Shown here piece after piece: positions 5,054-9,301 of a DNA stretch of 9,301 nucleotides; the first letter of the stretch is position 1; every line of letters starts with the position of its first letter. This stretch comes from Acidimicrobiia bacterium (GTDB lineage: Bacteria > Actinomycetota > Acidimicrobiia > Spongiisociales > ZC4RG35). The stretch spans positions 1-9,301 of the forward strand of contig PKRG01000039.1 of the NCBI GenBank assembly GCA_017577575.1, given 5' to 3'. The position numbers and the translations under genes were made by a program. The notes below the pieces were generated by a model. The model was not told where the DNA came from. It worked only from the letters and a program-made list of their open reading frames with translations, and did no database searches.

Positions 5054-5722
5054 ATGGCTTCGGCTCGCTCCGCCACGAATGAACGATCCGGCCTGGAGGC
5101 GGCATCGCTGGTCCCGGTGGTCCTCGCCATCGGCGTGTTCGGCGTGATCTACGGAGCTGCCGCCAGCGGCGTCATCGGGCCGATGCCGGCGATCGTCAGC
5201 TCTCTGATCGTCTTCTCCGGCGCCGCCCAGTTCTCGCTAGTGGGGCTGCTCGCCTCCGGTGCCAGTGGATTGGCCGTGCTGGCGGTCGTGGCGATCCTCG
5301 CCCTCCGCCATCTCCCCTTGGGGGCGCTGTTGCGGCCGCGCCTCGAAGGCGGTCTGGCGGCTCGCATGGGAAGGGCGTGGTTCCTGATCGATGAGACTGC
5401 CGGGCTGGCGATCGCCAGCGGGGGCTCCGCCAGCAGCACACTCCTCGTCGCCGGCGCCTTCTCCTATCTCGCCTGGGTGGTCGGCACCGTGCTCGGCGTG
5501 ATGGGAGCCGACCTCGGAAACCTCGAGTCTCTGGCCGAGGTGGTGTTCCCGGTCCTGTTCGTGGCGCTGGCCGCCCTCACCGCCCGGCGACGCCCCGACG
5601 TCGTCCGCGCCCTCGTCGCCGGTGCGGCGTCGCTGCTGTTGCTCGCCGTGTGGCCCGGTGCGGGCGCTCTCGGGTGCATGGCGGTCGCCGCCGCGGTCTG
5701 CGTCCCGGGGAAGCCGCGGTGA
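5054..5722 (+). CDS. azlC: AzlC-family branched-chain amino acid exporter, large subunit
   Basis: A 222-residue membrane protein. AzlC and AzlD together export branched-chain amino acids or analogues; BrnFE of Corynebacterium is the studied relative. Family signatures are F-S-G-A-A-Q-F-S-L-V-G-L-L (55-67), the basic loop L-R-H-L-P-L-G-A-L-L-R-P-R-L, F-L-I-D-E-T-A-G-L-A-I-A (a DE-T motif after TM3) and W-V-V-G-T-V-L-G-V-M-G. About seven hydrophobic segments begin at residue 18, and length is close to the usual 220-240. The start follows a -10-like TAACTT by 6 nt with no Shine-Dalgarno. The stop overlaps the azlD start (GTGA), so the subunits are translationally coupled. No Lrp-type regulator gene is next to it. 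The exact substrate is inferred from family. Confidence 0.92.
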   Translation: MASARSATNERSGLEAASLVPVVLAIGVFGVIYGAAASGVIGPMPAIVSSLIVFSGAAQFSLVGLLASGASGLAVLAVVAILALRHLPLGALLRPRLEGGLAARMGRAWFLIDETAGLAIASGGSASSTLLVAGAFSYLAWVVGTVLGVMGADLGNLESLAEVVFPVLFVALAALTARRRPDVVRALVAGAASLLLLAVWPGAGALGCMAVAAAVCVPGKPR

Positions 5723-6021
5723 ACATCTGGCTCCTCCTCGTGGCGGCGGGGGCGATCACCTACGCCTCGCGGGTGGCTACCACGGCGGTCCTGCCGGCCC
5801 CGGAGGGGCGCCTGGGGGTGATCATCGAGCGTCTGCCGGCCCCGCTCTTCGCGGCACTGGCGGCGGTTGCGCTCACGGATTCGGCCGCCGGCATCGACGA
5901 CTGGCCGGTACTGGCAGCGGTGGTGGGAGCCCTGGCGGCGGTCAGGACGCGATCGATGTTCCTGATACTCGCCGCCGGGCTGGTGTCCCACGCATCGGTG
6001 AGCTGGTTGGTCGGGCCCTGA
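5719..6021 (+). CDS. azlD: AzlD-family exporter, small subunit
   Basis: A 100-residue membrane protein, the normal size for AzlD (about 100-110). Four hydrophobic segments are seen. Early motif A-I-T-Y-A-S-R-V-A-T-T corresponds to the family's T-Y-x-x-R, and L-P-A-P-L-F-A-A-L-A-A-V-A-L matches the conserved L-P-x-x-x-x-A-A-L. GTG 5719 overlaps the azlC stop by 4 nt, and GGGGAAG (5707-5713) gives a ribosome binding site 5 nt upstream. The stop is directly followed by the reverse-strand stop of the pspC-like gene: the two share the palindrome TGATCA with no spacer, leaving no room for a separate terminator. Confidence 0.9.
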   Translation: MNIWLLLVAAGAITYASRVATTAVLPAPEGRLGVIIERLPAPLFAALAAVALTDSAAGIDDWPVLAAVVGALAAVRTRSMFLILAAGLVSHASVSWLVGP

Positions 6022-6291
6022 TCAGCCGCCGACGATCCGCTCCGCCGTCGACCGCTCCTGTCCCTCTTCGGGGATGAGCAGCCAGGCAGCCAGATAGACC
6101 AGCACGCCGAGACCGCCGAAGAACAGCGACACGACGAAAGCGAGCCGAACCAAGGTGACATCGACTCCCAACTGGCGGGCGATGGCGGCGGCGACTCCGG
6201 CGACCATCCTCCCGGAGCGGGGCCTGACCAAACGGGATTGGTTGTGCTGCGTCATGACCCCATCGTCGACGACGGCGACGGATCGCACCAT
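6022..6291 (-). CDS. Small PspC-domain membrane protein
   Basis: An 89-residue protein from ATG 6291, or 77 residues from ATG 6255. The upstream start is preferred because GGGGA lies 7 nt before it, but the 77-residue form begins M-T-Q-H-N-Q-S-R-L and is the more family-like N terminus. The PspC signature is R-L-V-R-P-R-S-G-R-M-V-A-G-V-A-A-A-I-A, then L-G-V-D-V-T-L-V-R-L-A-F, followed by one strong transmembrane stretch (V-S-L-F-F-G-G-L-G-V-L-V-Y-L-A-A-W-L-L-I-P). PspC domains act in envelope-stress sensing; in actinobacteria they also occur as N-terminal domains of sensor kinases. Here the domain stands alone with no PspA or kinase nearby, so only a general envelope role can be inferred. Confidence 0.82.
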   Translation of the reverse strand: MVRSVAVVDDGVMTQHNQSRLVRPRSGRMVAGVAAAIARQLGVDVTLVRLAFVVSLFFGGLGVLVYLAAWLLIPEEGQERSTAERIVGG

Positions 6292-6423
6292 GGGTGATTC
6301 CCCTGGGCTCACCCTGAGGAACGCCAGGGAAGGCGCCGGCTGACACCAGGCGAAACATCCCGACACGCCGACACCGCGCGGACGAAAATCGTCACCACGG
6401 CCGTCGACCGATCAGGAGCCTCC

Positions 6424-7422
6424 GTGACCATCTATCGCTCGTCGATCACCTCCGTGTCGTGGATTCCGTCGGAGGCGATTCCGATGTCGCTCATCAAGAT
6501 CCCGATCATGCTGGGGATCGCCCACTACGACCCTCCCCCTCCCGACGAGCTGACCGACCTCGAGCACCTCCACGCCACCGGTCGGTTTAGGTTCGCCAAC
6601 CGCCTCTCGGCGTGGATCGAAGTCTCCGACGGCGAGATCGTCGACGCCGGCTACGACGGAGAGGGCCTCATCTGCCGCACCGTCGCCGACCTCGGTGTGG
6701 GCAGCTTCGCCTTCCCGCCGGTGAAGTACCCGGACCTGCAACGGGACCCCGAATTCGGCGACGGCTGGGTGCGGTTCGTCCAGACCACAGGCGGACGGAC
6801 CGGGGCGCCGATGCCCCGCAAGATCAACCGACCTCCTTTCGTGCGGGTCACGGCGCCGACGGTGTGGACGACGCTCGCTCTGACCATCCACCGCGACGGC
6901 AGATCGGAATACGAGGTGGTCGGGGCATCTCCGTTTCCCCGCCACTGGTTCTACGACGACTCGGGAAGGCTCGTGAAGAAGTCCGGCATCGCCGACTACC
7001 GGTCGTGGGCCGAGTCGATCGAGGATCGACTCACCCCATGGGCGGAGCGCGAACAGGAGCTGCTCGTCACCGACGTCGAGACCCAGCTCGAGAGGTCGCT
7101 GTCGGCCAGCATCATGCAGGCGGACACCAAGCCCCGGGTCCGCCGCCTGCCGGCGGGATCCGTCCTCACCCGCCAGGGCGAGGAAGGGTCGGAGCTGTAT
7201 CTGATCCTGGACGGGATGGTGGCGGTCGAGGTGAACGGGGAGACCGTCGCCGAAGTCGGCCCGGGTGCGGTCCTCGGGGAGATGGCCGGGCTCGAAGGCG
7301 GGCGACGCACCGCCACCATCTCCGCCGTGACCGACGCCCGTGTGGCCGTCGCCGACGCCCACCAGATCGACCTCGATGCGCTGAGGCAGCTGGCCAGGGC
7401 CCGACAGGAAAGCGACGGCTGA
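6424..7422 (+). CDS. Cyclic-nucleotide-binding-domain protein without HTH
   Basis: A 332-residue protein. GTG 6424 has AGGAG at 6414-6418, 5 nt upstream. Residues about 1-225 form a domain found with cNMP-binding domains in actinobacteria and not otherwise understood; it is rich in W, P and H (F-V-Q-T-T-G-G-R-T-G-A-P-M-P-R, G-A-S-P-F-P-R-H-W-F-Y). Residues about 238-325 are a CAP-type cyclic nucleotide-binding domain: L-P-A-G-S-V-L-T-R-Q-G-E-E-G, Y-L-I-L-D-G, and phosphate-binding cassette G285-E286-M-A-G-L-E-G-G-R-R295-T-A297. The cassette keeps the Gly-Glu and Arg residues that contact cAMP/cGMP. No helix-turn-helix follows, so it is not a CRP-type regulator; the cNMP domain probably controls the N-terminal domain. 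No cyclase is in view, and no partner can be assigned. Confidence 0.85.
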   Translation: MTIYRSSITSVSWIPSEAIPMSLIKIPIMLGIAHYDPPPPDELTDLEHLHATGRFRFANRLSAWIEVSDGEIVDAGYDGEGLICRTVADLGVGSFAFPPVKYPDLQRDPEFGDGWVRFVQTTGGRTGAPMPRKINRPPFVRVTAPTVWTTLALTIHRDGRSEYEVVGASPFPRHWFYDDSGRLVKKSGIADYRSWAESIEDRLTPWAEREQELLVTDVETQLERSLSASIMQADTKPRVRRLPAGSVLTRQGEEGSELYLILDGMVAVEVNGETVAEVGPGAVLGEMAGLEGGRRTATISAVTDARVAVADAHQIDLDALRQLARARQESDG

Positions 7423-7512
7423 GCCATGCCCAGGGACAGGCGAGGGGATTTCTCAGGTTCTGCGGAGGATTTTCCTGAAGATCGCCCTCTGAGCGTGCCG
7501 ATGTAACAAGTC
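7423..7512. other. Short intergenic region without clear signals
   Basis: This 90-nt gap holds a loose inverted repeat (TCAGG 7453-7457, CCTGA 7474-7478) with a 16-nt loop and no T-run. Just before the next gene TGTAAC (7502-7507) looks like a -10 five nt from GTG 7513; no fitting -35 is seen. An in-frame TAA at 7504-7506 rules out an earlier start. Confidence 0.35.
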
Positions 7513-8334
7513 GTGCCTGCAGTCCCTCCTCCCGAATCATCCGAGCAGCCGGACGCCAAGGCGCACATCGAGTCGCTCGTCGCCGAGGCCGAACGGTTGG
7601 TGGCCGTCGCTCGGCAGGAAGCGGAGCGGATCGTCAGCTCGGCGCGGGAGGAGACGAAGCGCAAGGTCGAACAGCTCGTCGCCCAAGCCGAGGAGCTGCG
7701 AAGGACCGCCGAAGCCGAAGCCGCCGAGATGCTGCGCGAGGCCGAAGAGGCACGGCGCGCCGCTCGGGAGGAGGCCGACGCCCTCCTCGCCCAGGCCCGC
7801 GCCACCCACGACGAGATCGTCCAACGGGCCAACCAGATCCCGCCCCGAACCGCGTCGACGGGCGGGAACGGGCCCGAAGCCGCCGACGCCCGCGCCGAAG
7901 CCGACCGGATCCTGCGGGTCGCCCGGGCCGAGGCGGAAGCTCGCGCCGCCGAGATCATCGAAGAGGCGAGAAGGCGCGCCGAAGCGATAGAGGCGGAAGC
8001 CCGCCTGCGAGTCGAGCAGTTGCGGAAGGAACACCGCGACCTGCAGCGGCGCCTCCGCGACGAGGAGCTGGAGGTCCGGGCGCGTATCGCCGAGTTACGC
8101 GACCAGCTCGCCGGGATGGAAAAGGCCCAGCCGGCGCTTCCTCCGGCGCCGACGCCGCCTCCGCAGCGGCCTCCGGTCCAGGATCAGCCGCCCCAGCCGG
8201 CGCCGAGCCCGAAGCCGCGTCCTGCGCCGACGCCCAGCCCGTCGTATCCGTGGTCGATCCGCGCCGAGATGGCGGAACGAACCGACGATCCCGAGGTCCA
8301 GAAGGCGCTGAAGGCGTTCCGTCGCCGGACGTGA
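7513..8334 (+). CDS. Long coiled-coil protein with proline-rich linker
   Basis: A 273-residue protein, not recognised as a named family. Residues about 14-106 and 122-205 are two almost unbroken Ala/Glu/Arg-rich helices (repeats like A-E-A-E-R-L-V-A-V-A-R-Q-E-A-E-R-I-V) separated by a Pro/Gly break, Q-I-P-P-R-T-A-S-T-G-G-N-G-P (108-121). Residues 208-245 are a Pro-rich linker (over one third proline). The tail Y-P-W-S-I-R-A-E-M-A-E-R...K-A-L-K-A-F-R-R-R-T could be a short docking helix. The style resembles DivIVA-like or FilP/Scy-like actinobacterial scaffold proteins, but no DivIVA N-terminal signature is seen. Such sequences are often misnamed ATP synthase subunit b. GTG 7513 lacks a Shine-Dalgarno and may be leaderless. 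The gene converges on the GTPase gene with a 6-nt gap. Confidence 0.8.
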   Translation: MPAVPPPESSEQPDAKAHIESLVAEAERLVAVARQEAERIVSSAREETKRKVEQLVAQAEELRRTAEAEAAEMLREAEEARRAAREEADALLAQARATHDEIVQRANQIPPRTASTGGNGPEAADARAEADRILRVARAEAEARAAEIIEEARRRAEAIEAEARLRVEQLRKEHRDLQRRLRDEELEVRARIAELRDQLAGMEKAQPALPPAPTPPPQRPPVQDQPPQPAPSPKPRPAPTPSPSYPWSIRAEMAERTDDPEVQKALKAFRRRT

Positions 8335-8340
8335 CCGTTC

Positions 8341-8928
8341 TCAGCGGATCGGAGAGCCTTCGAGCGCTCTCGCCAGGGCGTGCTCGACCAACCTGACGAG
8401 CGTCGCCTGGACGTCGGCCCGCACCCGGGCGTCGCAGTACGTCATCGGGACGGTCGGCGAGATCTGCAGCGCCTCGCGGACATCCTCCAGGTCGTGGAGC
8501 TTCTGGCCGTTGAAGGTGTTGATCGCCACGAGGAACGGCGTCTGGCGCTGCTCGAAGAAGTCCACGGCGGCGAAGCAAGCTTCCAGTCGGCGGGTGTCGA
8601 CGAGGACCACCGCCCCGATCGCCCCTTTGGCCAGCTCGTGCCACATGAAATGGAACCGGTCCTGGCCGGGGGTGCCGAACAGGTAGAGGATCAGGTCGTC
8701 GTCGAGGGTGATCCGCCCGAAGTCCATCGCCACGGTGGTGGTGGTCTTGGTGCTGTCGGCCGAGAGCTCGTCGATCCCCTCGCTGACCTCGGTCATCACC
8801 GCTTCCGAACGCAGCGGCTCGATCTCCGAGATCGCCCCCACGAACGTCGTCTTGCCGACGCCGAACCCGCCGGCGACGACGATCTTGACGGGCAGTGTGC
8901 GACGGTTGTCAGAGGCTCTTGATTCCAT
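8341..8928 (-). CDS. Conservon-type small Ras/MglA-like GTPase (CvnD family)
   Basis: A 195-residue protein. Actinobacterial conservons consist of a sensor kinase (CvnA), a roadblock protein (CvnB), DUF742 (CvnC) and this GTPase (CvnD), which form a membrane-linked complex like a G-protein relay. Motifs: P-loop G-G-F-G-V-G-K-T-T (20-28); switch region with the T-K-T-T-T-T-V-A-M-D-F-G run; G3 L-F-G-T-P-G-Q-D-R-F (83-92), where the usual D-x-x-G reads G-T-P-G as in MglA/CvnD relatives; V-L-V-D-T-R-R (108-114); and Y-C-D-A-R late on. The G4 base-specificity motif reads N137-T-F-N140, where relatives usually have N-x-F-D (the N-K-x-D motif). ATG 8928 overlaps the upstream DUF742 gene by 20 nt. 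The gene converges on the coiled-coil gene. Confidence 0.93.
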   Translation of the reverse strand: MESRASDNRRTLPVKIVVAGGFGVGKTTFVGAISEIEPLRSEAVMTEVSEGIDELSADSTKTTTTVAMDFGRITLDDDLILYLFGTPGQDRFHFMWHELAKGAIGAVVLVDTRRLEACFAAVDFFEQRQTPFLVAINTFNGQKLHDLEDVREALQISPTVPMTYCDARVRADVQATLVRLVEHALARALEGSPIR

Positions 8929-9289
8929 CGAGCACCTTCTTCAACAGGGCGGCGTAGGCAAGGCTGTCGTCTTCGGTGGCGGGTTCCTGGTGCTGTGGCT
9001 CGGTGAGCTCGACGGCTCCCCGCTTCGCCAGGTCTGACACGACCACCCTCACCACGCCGATCGGGACGTCGAGACGTGCGGCGAGCTCCACGAGGGCCAT
9101 GCTGCGGCGGGTGAGGTCGATGATCCGCGCCGCCTCCCACCGGAACTGGTCTTTCATCTGGCGTCCGGCCGGGGTGGCGGTCACCAGGGCTTCGAGTGCG
9201 ATCGGAGGGAGCTCGCGGCCTGTCCGGCCCCCGGTCATCGTGTAGGGGCGGACCAGACGGCCGGCGACGTGCTCACCCATCTCGCTCAC
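8909..9289 (-). CDS. DUF742 protein (CvnC-like), conservon component
   Basis: A 126-residue protein. Family landmarks are R-L-V-R-P-Y-T-M-T-G-G-R-T (11-23), E-L-P-P-I-A-L-E-A-L-V (25-35), and the closing winged-helix-like half with A-R-I-I-D-L-T-R-R-S-M-A-L-V-E-L-A-A-R-L-D-V-P-I-G-V-V-R-V-V-V-S-D-L. In conservons DUF742 proteins sit between the roadblock protein and the GTPase and bind them. GTG 9289 is chosen because it shares GTGA with a possible upstream stop, giving translational coupling; ATG 9280 (123 residues) is an equally good start. The coding end overlaps the GTPase gene by 20 nt, so the block is one operon on the minus strand entering from the right. Confidence 0.9.
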   Translation of the reverse strand: MSEMGEHVAGRLVRPYTMTGGRTGRELPPIALEALVTATPAGRQMKDQFRWEAARIIDLTRRSMALVELAARLDVPIGVVRVVVSDLAKRGAVELTEPQHQEPATEDDSLAYAALLKKVLDGIKSL

Positions 9290-9301
9290 TCGCTCCCGAC
9301 G
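9286..9301 (-). CDS. Possible 3' tail of the upstream conservon gene (roadblock/CvnB?)
   Basis: In one reverse frame the window edge reads V-G-S-E followed by TGA (9288-9286), overlapping the GTG start of the DUF742 gene as GTGA. In conservons the gene just before DUF742 encodes a roadblock/LC7 protein. Only four codons are in view, so the identity rests wholly on gene order. Confidence 0.3.

Noticed and set aside
4327..5130. Alternative minus-strand frame of 267 codons over the LURP-one-like gene
   Set aside because: Arg/His/Gly-rich low-complexity translation overlapping azlC; no family features.
6412..7362. Minus-strand open frame of 316 codons opposite the cNMP-binding gene
   Set aside because: Low-complexity G/R/D/H-rich translation with no recognisable domain; a mirror of a real gene in GC-rich DNA.
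6996..7958. Minus-strand open frame of 320 codons, Ser/Ala/Arg-rich
   Set aside because: It is antisense across two clear genes and has a repetitive translation typical of codon-mirror frames.
7513..8334. Coiled-coil protein as ATP synthase subunit b
   Set aside because: No N-terminal membrane helix and no other ATP synthase genes; the likeness would be coiled-coil composition only.

Overview
The window is high-GC DNA, dense in genes and read on both strands. It most likely comes from an actinobacterium, possibly an uncultured lineage near Acidimicrobiia. That placement rests on three things: a DUF742 + small-GTPase pair of the Streptomyces conservon (Cvn) type at the right edge; GNAT, cyclic-nucleotide-binding and LURP-one/scramblase-like families that are common in actinobacteria; and several genes whose start codon sits about 6-9 nt below a -10-like hexamer with no Shine-Dalgarno, as in leaderless mRNAs. 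The phylum is an inference; the sequence holds no rRNA.

Left edge (1-640): a divergent pair of small probable DNA-binding genes, the left one cut by the window edge, flanks a region packed with GGTTG/CAACC dyads that overlap promoter-like elements for both directions. The rightward XRE-like gene runs 10 nt into a tRNA-Lys(UUU) gene. Next comes an exact tandem of three 17-bp repeats that itself supplies the -35 and -10 of a PadR regulator gene. That gene overlaps an HAAS-like membrane-protein gene by 14 nt, a classic regulator/sensor pair.

Middle (1579-4330): a metallo-beta-lactamase-fold hydrolase on the minus strand with an unusual metal motif (HPDWDH); a divergent GNAT acetyltransferase starting inside a perfect 12-bp palindrome; the decayed, frameshifted remnant of a serine beta-lactamase/penicillin-binding-type esterase; and a minus-strand pair of genes for a tubby/LURP-one-like protein and a pyridoxamine-phosphate-oxidase-like flavoprotein.

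Right half (5054-9301): azlC-azlD, a two-subunit branched-chain amino-acid exporter with a 4-nt overlap; a small PspC-domain membrane protein; a protein with a C-terminal cyclic-nucleotide-binding domain and no HTH; a long coiled-coil protein with a proline-rich tail; and, on the minus strand, the end of a conservon: a possible roadblock-gene tail, DUF742, then an MglA/Ras-like GTPase. The GTPase has an altered G4 motif (NTFN in place of N-x-x-D).

I see no CRISPR array, insertion sequence or obvious prophage. The least ordinary signals are regulatory: the three 17-bp repeats before padR, the dyad cluster between the divergent HTH genes, and the HTH gene overlapping the tRNA.
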